From NCBI GenBank assembly GCA_950295325.1, contig OX485807.1, positions 49,136,440 to 49,200,439 on the forward strand: 64,000 bases of DNA, given 5' to 3'. Below the pieces are notes generated by a model. It searched no databases. It was not told where the DNA came from and was given only the letters and a program-made list of their open reading frames with translations. Below are positions 11,231 to 21,479 of this stretch, one piece after another; within the stretch, counting starts at the first letter, position 1, and each line of letters opens with the position of its first letter. Origin of the DNA: Polytrichum commune (lineage: Eukaryota; Streptophyta; Polytrichopsida; Polytrichales; Polytrichaceae). Position numbers and translations under genes: made by a program.

Positions 11231-11960
11231 TAACTTCAACCGGTCATTCCTGAAATGGAGCCAACGGTTCATCTGTCAGTGGGTCGGTCTAAAATGATCG
11301 GTGATTTTCCTGCAGTGTCCACTTCGGCCGGAAATCGTGTGCCTTGAGGAACATAAGTTTTTTTTACCGGCATTTGTTTTACCGCCGAGTGACACAAAGT
11401 TGTGAGCATCCTCAGGTTTTATCTACACATCCTCAACATCAAGTTTCTACTACACCAGGGATGGACTTCTTGACTCGATTGTCACTTGTTCTGATCGCCA
11501 TGTGGTCGCTTCTATGTTTGCTAAGCTCAGAAATTTCTCAAACTCAACCGGTTCAGTTTTAACTAATTGTTGGTTCTCCCTGATCATTGATCTCATCCGG
11601 TGTTGCTCGAGTTCTCCTGGAACACACAGCTTCAACCGGTAATTCCTGAAACGGACCCAACGGTTCATCTGTCAGTGGGTCGGTCGGTGTAAAATGATCG
11701 GTGATTTTCCTGCAGTGTCCACTTCGGCTAGAAATCGTGTGCCTTGAGGAACAGAAGTTTTTTTTACCGGCATTTTTTTTACCGCCGAATGACACAAAGT
11801 TGTGAGCATCCTCAGGTTTTATCTACACCTCCTCAACATCAAGTTTCTACTACACCAGGGACGGACTTCTTGACTCGATTATCACTTGTTCTGATCGCCA
11901 TGTGGTCGATTCTATGTAACTTTGCTAAGCTCAGAAATTTCTCAAATTCAACCGGTTCAT
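11231..11960 (+). repeat. Tandem duplication, about 400-bp spacing
   Basis: The segment starting TTCAACCGGT near 11231 recurs near 11631 with the same order of landmarks: AACGGTTCATCTGTCAGTGG, TGATCGGTGATTTTCCTGCA, CATCAAGTTTCTACTACACC and CTGATCGCCATGTGGTCG. The copies differ by scattered substitutions and small indels, so this is an old duplication. Open frames here are repeated in both units and show no domain. Confidence 0.85.
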
Positions 11961-12509
11961 TTGTGCCGATTCTCCCCGATCACTGTTTCGGCAAAACAAG
12001 AGCAATTGCAGATACTGCAGCTATTTCGGCAAGCCGTTTCAGCCACTGCCGGCTATTTCGGCCAAACAAAAAAATCCGTTGCAGCAGACATGCCTTCGCC
12101 GGATTCGGGGAGTGGGACCCTCCCATCTGTAGCAACATTACCGGTATTATGGCTTCTTGAGGCCGAATAGCTAATACCCCACGGTGGCCAATGGGATGTC
12201 GAAGCTTGTGTGAGTTACCGATGCTATAATTCCTCCGCAGTTTTAGCGGAGGAAGCAAGCTCCGGGACTACAACCCAAGGCTCGGCAGTATTAGGGGGTC
12301 TTAGCGAGCTTGCCAGCTCAGCTCGGCCCCTAATACCCCAGCAGGTGGAGAAGCCCGGTAATGAAAAGGGAGTCTTAGCCTAAAACCGCCCTCCCTAAAG
12401 TCAGGTGGGGAGGGGGCATTAGTGCGGCTCTTGTTCGTCTTTGCACAATGTATGTGTTAGGTCTTTTATATGTATTTGCACTTTGATATGTGTGAGAAGA
12501 GTGTTAGCA

Positions 12510-12632
12510 ATGGCACCAAAACAATGACGATTTGATTTTTCTTTTATCCCTATTAGCAAGGAAGAGAGGGAGATGGATATAGAGAGAGAGTTTGCCGCTT
12601 TGAGTGAGAGATTGCAGGAGGAGCAATCAACC
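12510..12632 (+). pseudogene. Fragment of pogo-like transposase N-terminus
   Basis: An ATG at 12510 opens MAPKQ, then an in-frame TGA, then RFDFSFIPISKEEREMDI and EREFAALSERLQEE. This matches in order the N-terminal part of the transposase on the minus strand near 49,375 (MAPKQQRVDFAFVPITREER, EIEKEFSSLDQRLEVE). The match ends near 12,632, so only about 40 codons remain. It links the small element to the larger one. Confidence 0.75.
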
Positions 12633-13680
12633 CTTCACCCTTGCAACAACTTCCAAAATATTCCTGTCTACACAACTTGGGTTATTCCAAATAAGAAATT
12701 ACCAATGATCATCAGACACACTTGAATGTTTTCATCGATTGCACAACAATTAATGGAAACAGAAACCCCTACCAAGGTCATGTCTACACAGGTCCGGTAG
12801 TTCCAGTTAAATTAATCACCAATGATCACACACACAACAAATTTTTCCATCGATCGCATAGCAATTTTCAGGGTGCAAATTACTCCAACGTTGGCATCCA
12901 CAATTGAAGCATTATTCAAACCCTTCACCCTTGCAACAGGTTCCAAGATATTCATGTCTACACATATCAGGTTATTAATCCAGATGAAAATTTACCAATG
13001 ATCCGGAACACACACACTATTGTTTCTTCCCATAGATTGCACAATAACCAGGAGGCAAACTCCTACCTTGACATCCACAATCGAAGCATTGAACTCTTCA
13101 CCTTTTGCAACAGGTTTCAAGAACAGGTCCACACAGGTTCAGTAATTACAGACTAATCAAATTTCAAGAATGTCAATGCATAATACAACTAGCAACTTAG
13201 TATAGATCTTTCAAGTACAAAGCATATTCAAGCCATCCCACGCTCTCAACACAAAATCCAGCAACGTGTATCTTAACCCCTTAACGAATGAGAACAACAT
13301 GATTTGCAAATATAAAAGCACAAAAACGATGGTTAGGTATAGGTTGGTAGAGCGCTCCCCGTGTATAAGCCTTTGGGTCTCCTCGCCCTCATGAGCCCTT
13401 CCTCTACACTTACTAAGCAAGATGAAGGCAAGGCATTTTATGGGAAGTGCTCAACGTTTTTGTCCTGTCACTTGAGCAACCTCGTGAAGCTCGTGAGCAA
13501 GACGCCGAGCCATTAACGCGTAATCATGCAACCTCCTATAACACGTTGACGTGGTTGGAGCTTAGAAAAATCCAAATTTTTCATTATTCGTTTTTTTTCT
13601 AATGTAAAATTTCACTTATTCGTTTGATTGGACTCATAATTTTTGATTTTGATTTTTATTTTTATTTGGGATTTATTTTT
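12633..13680. repeat. Internal loose repeats; no gene
   Basis: Words such as CAACCCTTCACCCTTGCAAC and TCCAAGATATTC, followed by CTACACA and CCAATGATC, recur two to four times between 12,640 and 13,150 at roughly 200-bp steps, apparently as a degenerate tandem array. The rest, to 13,680, has no supported gene. Confidence 0.5.
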
Positions 13681-13714
13681 GCACGAACCAGCTATGGTGC
13701 TACGGTAATTACGG

Positions 13715-14200
13715 CTATACAAGGTGTGGAATGTACCTCACCCCTCAAACCTAAACAAAACTAAATGTTGTTATAGAGGGTGTGACATGTGCCTCGTCCC
13801 CTCAAAACCCGAACAACTCTTTTTATTGTTATAGAGGGTGTGACATGTGCCTCATCCCTTCAAACCCTAACAAAGTTAATTACCGTTATAGAGGGCGTGG
13901 CATATGCCTCGCCCCAAAAAACCCTTGCAAAGCTAATTATTGTCATGTAGGGTGTGGCATGTGCCTCACCCTCTTGGGCATGAGCGAAACATATTACCCA
14001 TGTGTAGGGTGTGGCATTTGCCTCACCCCTTGGGCACAACCAAGGCTAATTATTTTTGTGCAGTGTGTGGCATGTGCTTCATCGCTCTAGTATGTGTAAG
14101 GGTAAATACCATATGCAAGGGAATGTAACATGTCCATCACCTTGTTAGCCCTAAGTTAAAATCATTATTAAATATTATGCAAGATATGGCATGCGCCTCA
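13715..14200 (+). repeat. Minisatellite, right block of the split array
   Basis: Further units of the same minisatellite follow the right end of the pogo-like element: GTGTGGCATGTGCCTCACC variants every 55-65 bp with AACAAAGTTAATTA spacers, decaying towards 14,200. The open frame at 13782-14090 reads Cys-Gly-Met-Cys-Leu repeats only because the unit length is near a multiple of three. Confidence 0.85.
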
Positions 14201-14634
14201 ATCACTCATTCATTGAATTGACTATGAGCAAACGTGAACATTAATGTAGATTTTATTTTAATAATGATTATTTTAATAAATTTTGTTTTAAATTTGACCC
14301 TATAATATTTATTTCCATAAAATTATATATTTACAGAAGAAAAAAATCCCAAAAACCTAAAAACACCGGCACACTCAAAAAATATCAAGTCTAATTCTTA
14401 AATTTGTGCATGGTAAAATAATACAAACTTGGTCAACATATATAAGATTAAAAATTACACATTCGAACTGACCTAAAATGATGCTTCGGGTTTAGGTCAA
14501 AATCTCTCACTTATGTCTACCCGCCGCTTTTCTCCAACCTTCTCTGATGTTGTTTTTTTCCGACACCGCTCTTCTTCAACCCATGTTTACTCCAGCGCCT
14601 ATCTATTTACTGAACTATTATGAAATTGTTGTTT

Positions 14635-14770
14635 TTAAGGTGAGGCACATGCCTCGCTCTTATTTTAAAATCTATGCTTTTTTGAACTTGAGTTTTAGGG
14701 TGAGGTACATGCCTCATTCTTTGTTAACAAAGCCGAACTTTTTGAACTTAGGGTGAGGCTCATTTCTCAC
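14635..14770 (-). repeat. Inverted copies of the minisatellite unit
   Basis: Three units containing GGTGAGGCACATGCCTC and variants occur here, in the opposite orientation to the arrays at 10.6-14.2 kb. Together the arrays and this block could fold back on themselves. Flanking DNA from 14,200 to 14,635 and 14,770 to 15,060 is AT-rich, with a poly(C) run near 14,990. Confidence 0.65.
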
Positions 14771-15060
14771 CTCTTGTCAACTTCTTTAAAAGTTTGAAAT
14801 GTTGGTTTTAGGAAGAGGTTAATGCTATATACCCCTTTCAAACTTATTTAAATTTTTTGAGTTGGTTGTGATTATGTAAAGTGTAGTGTATAGAGAGTAT
14901 AACTTTATGTGTTTATAATGGTTTATGTGTGATTATAGGAAGTAAGGTTGGAGGTCATATCATGTGGGACAAGGGGGGTGGGCCCTCAAGCCCCCCCCCC
15001 CCTCTTCTAAAGAATAATTTAAAGCCCTCAAATGCTTTTAAGGATTATTGATGGTTTCTC

Positions 15061-15512
15061 ACACGTGATAACAAGCATGTGATTCAAAAAATCTCTACTT
15101 ATCCCTGGATCGAAACAAAGTATGATGCTCCAAAACATGGTCCAAAAGAGAAATTGTTCAAAAATTTGTTATTCCAGCCTATACACATGATATTCATTCT
15201 TGCGAGATATTTGTTGTTTCAAAAACCTCTAATGTTATTTCTTCTCATGTTTTGAAATGTGCCAACACCGTTAAAGATGTTGTTGATCTTGACAGTATGA
15301 AAGTGGTAGAAGAAATTGAGTGAATTAGAAAAACTTATTCGTACTTCTATGTTAGAAGTGTATCGTGCTTTAAGTTCCTTTAAGACGGAGAAGTTGATTG
15401 AGTCTATGGACTCTTATCAACAATTTCATACGAGAGTTATTAATAATCTTCCAAATGAAACATACATGCAAGAACCAGAATAACCATCAAAAGATATGAG
15501 ATGGCGTGTAAC
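15061..15512 (+). other. Unidentified coding-like remnant, left of the CACTA insertion
   Basis: Conceptual reading gives stretches such as ELEKLIRTSMLEVYRALSSF and KLIESMDSYQQFHTRVINN with interrupting stops and frame changes. I recognise no family. The CACTA element cuts this sequence at 15,515; further coding-like relic sequence on the far side (38,719 onward) may be the rest of the same older element. Confidence 0.3.
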
Positions 15513-15515
15513 ATT

Positions 15516-15830
15516 AATGACAACAGATTGGGTATTTTGTGACTAGGGAAATATGACTGGGGATGACTGGTGACTACATGCAGTCACATTTTTCCAGGCC
15601 TCGACCTTTGGGGTGTACGAAATTCAAAAATATGACTCGTAGTCATATTTTACTGTCGTATTCGGCAAATGTACTGTATACGGCATATGGGAACGCCGAC
15701 TGCCTTTATAGGGAACGACGGGGAACGTGTATGGTGGACGCCCAGTCATATGTGGCAGTCATATTTTTCTGCGAGTCATATTCTTCAGTCACATTCTGAC
15801 TAAGACCATTTTTTTTGCTTTTTTTGGGCA
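15516..15830. repeat. CACTA left terminal and subterminal region
   Basis: The terminal repeat is followed by closely spaced copies of TGACT, AGTCATATTTT and related words in both orientations, as in the opposite terminus. CACTA elements bind their TnpA-type protein at such subterminal repeats; a role here is inferred. From 15,830 to 16,170 no gene or clear repeat is seen. Confidence 0.7.
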
Positions 15831-16171
15831 GCCCTTGATAATTCAGGCTGCCCCAGACGGGCCTCTTGTGTTTTTGCCCCATGACTCATTATCTAGTATT
15901 ATGGTTTGGATTATTGGTTTAATAATGAAAGATTTTGGTCAAAATTAAGTACTTTGTGTGTTATAGTATGAACGGCAATGAAAATTGGGAATGGCCTATG
16001 TTTATTTATTGAATAATTAACTGATTGATGTTTTAGGGAGTATAGGGGGGAAATTGGGGAGGAAATTTGATTCTTACTATTGCCAAAAGACTAATTGAAC
16101 ATGTATATAATTGAACTTAAATATATACCCACCTAAGTTTCAATTATACAACTTCTTGCTCGGACGGGAAG

Positions 16172-17035
16172 TCAATCACCGTCCGAGTCGCAAAGCTCGG
16201 AGTCATCTACCGATGCGTCGTCCGGTCCCTCTAGACATTCTAATGCCTTAGCAACCACTCCTGGCCCCACTTCCACTGCATCGCCCAATATGGGTGTCTT
16301 CGGTACGATATCGTCATGTAAAGCCGTCACTTGTAATCCGGGAAAATCAGAAGTCCTACCTAGTGCTATGCATTGTACTTCATCCGTTCTTTGTTGTTTG
16401 GAGAATACCCGAACCCCTCTTGGTTCCTTACGCAAAACAAATTCCCATCCACTCTTCGCGACGTCAGGTGCAAAAAAAACTTGTTCGATATGGAGAGGAA
16501 AGGCAAATGATTGTGCTGAGTAAAGAATCAATCTGTCAAAGTTTACAATGGTGAAACCATAGTCGTCGCGCTTCATCGTCGCCCCATCTCCCTTCATGTT
16601 TGCAACGACCCAATTGCAATAGAGGACCACCACCTCGAAGAATCCATAGTCCACAGAGAGGATTTCCTCAATCCAACCCACATACTCCAACTCCGTTGCC
16701 TTTGGATTTGTGTCCTTCAGGCCCGAGCGACATAATTGTCGAAATGTTGCGGCCACCCCAGAGTCCATCGTTGTCAATTGCGCCTGTGCGCTTCGGACAC
16801 GGATGTGGTTTCCAAACGCATACATGGATCGATACGACTTCGCTGCATCCGATGGAGGTAATATCAAGGCCCTAACGTCTTCTTGTACCTCCTCAGTCCC
16901 TTCTTCCATGGCGCGCACCACTACTTTTGGAAACCAAATGTGGAAATCCTCGTCGCGCAACTCCGCTGGGTACATTACCCGCGCCTTCCGCTTCTTGCGC
17001 CTGTATTCGTGCCGCTCACATTCCCGCCGTGACAT
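16172..17035 (-). CDS. CACTA transposase gene, DUF4216 exon
   Basis: This is the last exon of the TNP2-type gene. It begins with a basic stretch (ECERHEYRRKKRKARV), then YPAELRDEDFHIWFPKVV. The DUF4216 signature follows near residues 145-210: YYGFFEVVVLYCNWV-like and DDYGFTIVNFDRL, then F-x-x-P-x-H-I-E-Q-V-F-F-A-P-D with GWEFVLRKEPRG. It ends in an acidic tail (DDASVDDSELCDSDGD) at a normal stop. The order TNP2, DUF4218, DUF4216 is usual in plant CACTA transposases; DUF4216 has no known reaction. The exon itself is open, but an upstream nonsense codon (18087-18089) would prevent its translation in a full-length protein. Its acceptor is probably near 17,045. Confidence 0.75.
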   Translation of the reverse strand: MSRRECERHEYRRKKRKARVMYPAELRDEDFHIWFPKVVVRAMEEGTEEVQEDVRALILPPSDAAKSYRSMYAFGNHIRVRSAQAQLTTMDSGVAATFRQLCRSGLKDTNPKATELEYVGWIEEILSVDYGFFEVVVLYCNWVVANMKGDGATMKRDDYGFTIVNFDRLILYSAQSFAFPLHIEQVFFAPDVAKSGWEFVLRKEPRGVRVFSKQQRTDEVQCIALGRTSDFPGLQVTALHDDIVPKTPILGDAVEVGPGVVAKALECLEGPDDASVDDSELCDSDGD

Positions 17036-17343
17036 GTCATCCTCGTGTTTCCTGCATTTTGGTTACAACCCAACACATCATTACCCGTGACATGCTAAAA
17101 TCACTAATGTCAGTCATATTATGCATACAACATTAGTCGTACTGTGTCGCGATAACTACAACGAAGTGCATATTTTACGACTACATTTTGTGATTGTACT
17201 CAGTCATATATCCCGAAATATGACTGAGTGCAGTCATGAATTTTGGTAATGTGAGATGAGTTTTGTGAAAGTTCGTATGGACTGGACTGTTGTTCTAAGA
17301 GAGGTGGTGCATTTAAGGTCTTTCCACTAGAATCATAACTCAC

Positions 17344-18242
17344 CTCCTCCACTCTTCCAGTGGTGCCGCATTGTTCACCACGAACTCATGTATCCATTGT
17401 CGAAGGTCGGATGGGAGATGACGCACCCGCCCGCCACCTTCGAGGATCTCATCATACATTGATGGGTCTTCTTTGTCATCCCACACTCTTCGAGTGGTGA
17501 CTGTATATTCTTGCATATACTCCGTGCAGAATCCCAATGCCTCTACTATGGCGTAGCCTTCAGCCATGCAACCCTCTGGTCGAGTACGGTTTCGGACATA
17601 CCCTTTGAGAGTCTTCAGGTACCTCTCTATAGGGTACATCCAACGTGTATGTACGGGTCCACAAATTTCCACTTCCTCCACGATATGCATGACCAAATGG
17701 CTCATGATGTCAAAAAATGATGGCGGGAATTCTTTTTCCAACATGCATAGTGCTATGGCCGCTTCACACCTCATCTCATGTATTGTTGCGGGTTCAATGG
17801 ACTTAGCACACACCCTCCTGAATACACGGCTCAACATTATTATTGATGTCCGCACTTCCTTTTCCATTGTGCAGCGCACACATAGTGCCAAGACTTGCTG
17901 CATGAGGACATGGTAGTCATGGGATTTCAGGCCTTTCATTGTCCCATCCACGTTTACGCGCTTCTTCAACTGTCCCACATAGTGAGTGGGGGTTCGCAGT
18001 GCACGCACTTGCTCCACAAAGACTTCACGCTCTTCTTTCGTCATAACGTAAGAGGAGCGAGGTAGAATCACGCTACCGGGTTTTGTTCATGCTACGGGCC
18101 AAAGATGCGGGCGTATACCCGCCTCCTTCATGTCTAGACGAACTCCAATTGTATCATTCTCTCCAAATATGGTTTTCATCACATTCTCAGCGATGTTTTT
18201 CTCACAATGCATAACATCCAGTGTGTGTCGAATTAGAAGATC
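17344..18242 (-). pseudogene. CACTA transposase, end of TNP2 and DUF4218 exon (nonsense codon)
   Basis: After an acceptor CAG at 18243-18245 the exon reads DLLIRHTLDVMHCEKNIAEN, the conserved end of the TNP2 nuclease core, then IRPHLWPVA, an in-frame TGA at 18087-18089, and PRSSYVMTKEEREVF. DUF4218 follows: KSHDYHVLMQQVLAL, then EFPPSFFDIMSHLVMHIV and RWMYPIERYLKTLKGYVRN, all typical. It ends at EEWRR with a GTGAGT donor near 17,344. Everything fits one exon except the single TGA, so this copy is disabled by one visible lesion in this exon. The following intron (about 17,045-17,343) contains TGACT-rich repeats. Confidence 0.85.
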
Positions 18243-18418
18243 CTGCACAGTGACTCCAGCCAGTGAGAAATTTGTTGGAGCGAATCACAATATCACTGCG
18301 TGCAATCATGTGACTGTACATGACTACACCCACTCACATAATACTCATAAACAATATTACTATATGCAATCATGTGACTACGTCCAGTCACTTAATTCGG
18401 CTAATAATATACACGTAC

Positions 18419-19972
18419 TTTCCAGTATGGAAGGTCATATAGACATGTCCTCCTCTTCACTCCATGATTGTGTACGGGGTCTGTCGTCTGCCCAGTTTGG
18501 TTTCTGTAGTGTTTTTGAGACCACTCTTCTCGCTCGTTCGCATATCGCAATTGCTCTCGACCACTCATCCTTCTTGGCGGTGGTCTCATCTCCGGCTGCC
18601 CATCAAAATTGGACCTCTGTCGTCTCCATTGGTGGGTTATTGGCAGTTGTCGTCTATGTCCAATGTAAACATTCTTTTTCAACGCTTTGGAACGCCGTGT
18701 TGCCACGTTGGGGCCACACACGGGGCACGCCCTATGTCCTTTTGTTACTTGCCCGGAAATCAAACCGTACGCCGGGAAGTCGTTCACCGTCCACAAAAGC
18801 AAGCCATGTAGCTTAAATGTTTTATCTTTGGAGTTTCCTTGCGATCCGTCCAAGCAGTCGATCCCTTTCCAAAGCTCTTGGAGCTCCTCAATCAAAGGTG
18901 CCATGTACACATCCACATTCCTGTCTTTCACACTATCTTTTCCTGGTATGATTAGCGCAAGCATCATGAAGAAGTTTTTGGTCACTAACCAAGGGGGAAG
19001 ATTGTAGTTCAGCATGACCACGGGCCAAGTAGAGTGGCTGAGGCTTTGGTTCCTAAATGGATTTACGCCATCCAGTGCAAGGCCAAGCCTAACGTTCCGT
19101 TCATCTTCCGCAAACCACGGCCACCTATTATTTACGTGGTCCCAAGCCTTCGAGTCCACCACGGACCTCATCACCTTGTCCTTACTTTTCCCTCCTACAT
19201 GCCACTTCATTAGCTCCGCGATCCGTGTGCAGCTGTACATCCTTCGCAAACGAGGAATCAGAGGAAAATGTCTCAAAACTTTGACTGGAATTGTACTGGA
19301 GTTCTCTACAAAGCGCGATTTGTGGCATGTTGGGCACTCCGTTGCATTCTCCAACTCTTTCCGAAACAAACAACTTCCATCTCTACACGAATGTATTGAG
19401 TTGTAGGACAACCCCAACTTCATCAATAAGCCTTTCGCCTCGTTGAATGATTTCGGTAGTGTGTTGTCCTTGGGTAAAATTGTCTTCTTCAACAACTTCA
19501 ACAACTCATCCACAAAGTTGTTTGGTACGGCGAAGGTGGTGCAACACAATAGTATCAAGAGTGTCGATGTGAGACGGTTCGAGGGGCTTCCCTCATACAG
19601 TGGAGTTCCAGCTTCGTTTAAGAGAATTTGGTGGTCTACCCCACTGGGGTCCTCACTGTTCATGGTACTCCCTCTTGTTTCCATGGGATCATTCATTTCT
19701 TCCCTTTCCCCCTCGCTACCATCACTGTCCCTCGTTGTGAAACCATCCCCCCCTTCATCGTCTTCAACCCATGCATCCCCGAGTCCCTCATGTATGGTGG
19801 CGTCGGTTTCGTGTCTGTCATAATTGAGGCCATCGTACTTGCCGAAGCACTCTGCCACCATACGTAGAACCTCAACTTCTCCATCATGTCCATCGTTTGT
19901 GTTAGGGTATGTCTGGCTTCTTTGCCCAGTCCGTGGTGCATGGGAGAACAAGTCAATCGGGCTGTACTCGTC
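18419..19972 (-). CDS. CACTA transposase, TNP2 catalytic exon
   Basis: This exon encodes most of the TNP2 transposase, the enzyme that cuts CACTA ends. It starts in phase after a CAG acceptor at about 19,973 (DEYSPIDLF) and has an acidic low-complexity stretch (DDEGGDGFTTRDSDG). The core follows: a Cys-rich segment (CLFRKELENATECPTCHKSR), VLRHFPLIPRLRRMY, AWDHVNNRWPWFAEDERNVR, LGLALDGVNPFRNQSLSHS, WPVVMLNYNLPPWL, MLALIIPGKDSVKDRNVDVY and FPAYGLISGQVTKGHRACPV. It ends CLYDLPYWK with a donor GTACGT at 18413-18418. The next exon continues DLLIRHTLDVMH exactly as the family requires. The intron between (18,243-18,418) carries ATGACT/AGTCAT palindromes. Confidence 0.87.
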
Positions 19973-20473
19973 CTGCAGAGAGTGATAAATTTGTGCGCAC
20001 GTTATATATTTTCGCTTTGGCAGAAACATATGACAAGGACTGATAACAATGACAAACATAGACCACGGATTGTATATAACATGGACCTAATATATACAAA
20101 TGTATGAACACGACAAGGAGCAATCCCAAGTAGTGTTGTATCACAAGGACGAGTCATAAATTTGTGACTTCTGTGTTACATGGTTCTGTCATAAAATGCG
20201 CGCTGTATCTAACGACGGGCAATCATGAAACGCCGAATATAACATGTAACATGCGTGGGGGGGGTGTTCATCGATTATGAAGACAAGAGTGTGTCAGGTA
20301 AAAGAAATTTCATGCAACATACAACGGAAAAACAATGGATGTAAAAAATTGGTCATGTTCCACGTACACATATATACAAAATTTTGTCAAAACAAAACAT
20401 GACTTGGTGTAGTCATGTTAGTGAACACATGACACACTTTACTCATTCCTAATATGGACTAATGGGTGCCAGC

Positions 20474-20959
20474 CTACAATGCGGTGTGCGGGTTCAAAGA
20501 GTAGTGTGCATACAACTCTTCTCCGACCAAAATGTCCTTTGTGGCTAAGGTGATTACATACCCCCATTCATGTTTGTTCCAGGGCTTTGGCAACATGCGA
20601 AATTCCCACACCACATTTCCTATTTCTTTGCGTCCTATGGAACTATTTATGAAGCCAGCGACATTCCCCTTCATTACATCTCCATCGATGTACAAGTCTG
20701 GCTCAACTTGCATCGCATATGACTTCACTCGAGGTTGTGCCTTCTTCAAAGCTCTGTATTCTCCCAAGGTGTATTGTGGTTCTACGAATGGAAGCAGTTC
20801 CTCTCCCTCTTTGGCGGGTTGAAGTGCAAAGAGACCCCAACCCATGAATGGGAAGTTGGACACCCTTACTTCCCATTCTCTATTCCAGTATAAAAACTTT
20901 ATAAGTTTTGGGATGGGCCCGTCACACCACTGTTCGTCATACACGTTTGACCCCCATGT
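20474..20959 (-). CDS. SET-domain exon inside the CACTA element
   Basis: The exon encodes about 161 residues ending at a normal stop. SET landmarks in order are GWGLFALQPAKEGEELLPF near residues 35-53 (the G-x-G entry motif), a YAMQVEPDLYIDGDVMKGNV segment, FINSS (usually FINHS), and ATKDILVGEELYAHYS near the C-terminus (usually GEEL-x-x-Y). SET proteins methylate lysines using S-adenosylmethionine. The His of NHS is Ser here, so activity is doubtful. A TAG that doubles as an acceptor at 20960-20962 opens the exon in phase 0. It lies on the same strand as the TNP2 gene, between its probable first exon (21175-21372) and catalytic exon, and both could be joined to exon 1 without a frameshift. 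No post-SET Cys cluster is seen. Confidence 0.7.
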   Translation of the reverse strand, partial: TWGSNVYDEQWCDGPIPKLIKFLYWNREWEVRVSNFPFMGWGLFALQPAKEGEELLPFVEPQYTLGEYRALKKAQPRVKSYAMQVEPDLYIDGDVMKGNVAGFINSSIGRKEIGNVVWEFRMLPKPWNKHEWGYVITLATKDILVGEELYAHYSLNPHTAL

Positions 20960-21174
20960 CTACAAGGCTCGTACTCTTGCAGACGTTGTGTTTGGCATTG
21001 ACTGTGAAGGCGTTTCGTATCCTCCTAGGAACTTTCTCAGGGATGTCTTGCAAGCAGCTTTTACAATGGGTCTCCATCGGGCCTACAAAATTCATGTACA
21101 CAAGGATGAAAACTCGCTCATAGCATGACCACCCGCTTACGCTCATTCAAAAGTCGTTTCATGGAATGACTCAC

Positions 21175-21372
21175 CAAGATAGACGCTGTAAACACAGGGT
21201 CCCTTTTTTTGCTGCGAAGATGCTTTCGGATTGTGGCTCGATCAAGGACTTTCCCTCCTGCACACTCCATGCATGGGCATGGGTATTTGGATAGCCGCAT
21301 TGCGTCTGCTTGGACCTCTTCTTCTTGCCATAACTGTAGATGCTTCAAGCTTTCGACCTCCCCTCCTGCCAT
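21175..21372 (-). CDS. Probable first exon of the CACTA transposase: transposase-associated zinc motif
   Basis: An ATG at 21372 opens MAGGEVESLKHL, then KYPCPCMECAGGKVLDR and ATIRKHLRSKKRDPVF, ending TASIL just before a GTGAGT donor at 21169-21174. The C-P-C-x2-C ... H-L pattern is that of the transposase-associated domain found at the N-terminus of TNP2-type proteins, thought to bind DNA. The exon is 66 codons and ends in phase 0, matching both the SET exon (20959) and the TNP2 exon (19972). An alternative start upstream is possible, since the frame is open to about 21,405 without ATG. Confidence 0.6.
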
Positions 21373-21479
21373 CCTGTGATGTGCACGGCATACGGGGCGG
21401 GTCAATTTGTGATATCGGGATACCTTGCAAGGAGTGAGTGCTCACATGCGCGTAGTCACTTGAATATTTGGATACATAC

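Larger units (their letters stand above)
11019..13705. mobile_element. Non-autonomous pogo-like (Tc1/mariner superfamily) element with TA target duplication
   Basis: The left end begins CCGTAGCACG directly after TA (11017-11018). The right end is the complement (GTGCTACGG, ending 13705) directly before TA (13706-13707). The ends resemble those of the larger pogo-like element at 45,564-49,709, and both share an inner region of TTATTTATT-rich DNA followed by GGTTCGTC. Inside are a tandem duplication (11,231-11,960), a short relic of the transposase N-terminus (12,510-12,632) and AT-rich filler. It cannot encode a transposase and would depend on the autonomous relative. The minisatellite continues on both sides, which supports the boundaries. 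Confidence 0.72.

Noticed and set aside
13782-14128. Cys-Gly-Met-Cys repeat peptide
   Set aside because: A product of the minisatellite unit length; reading changes as units decay.
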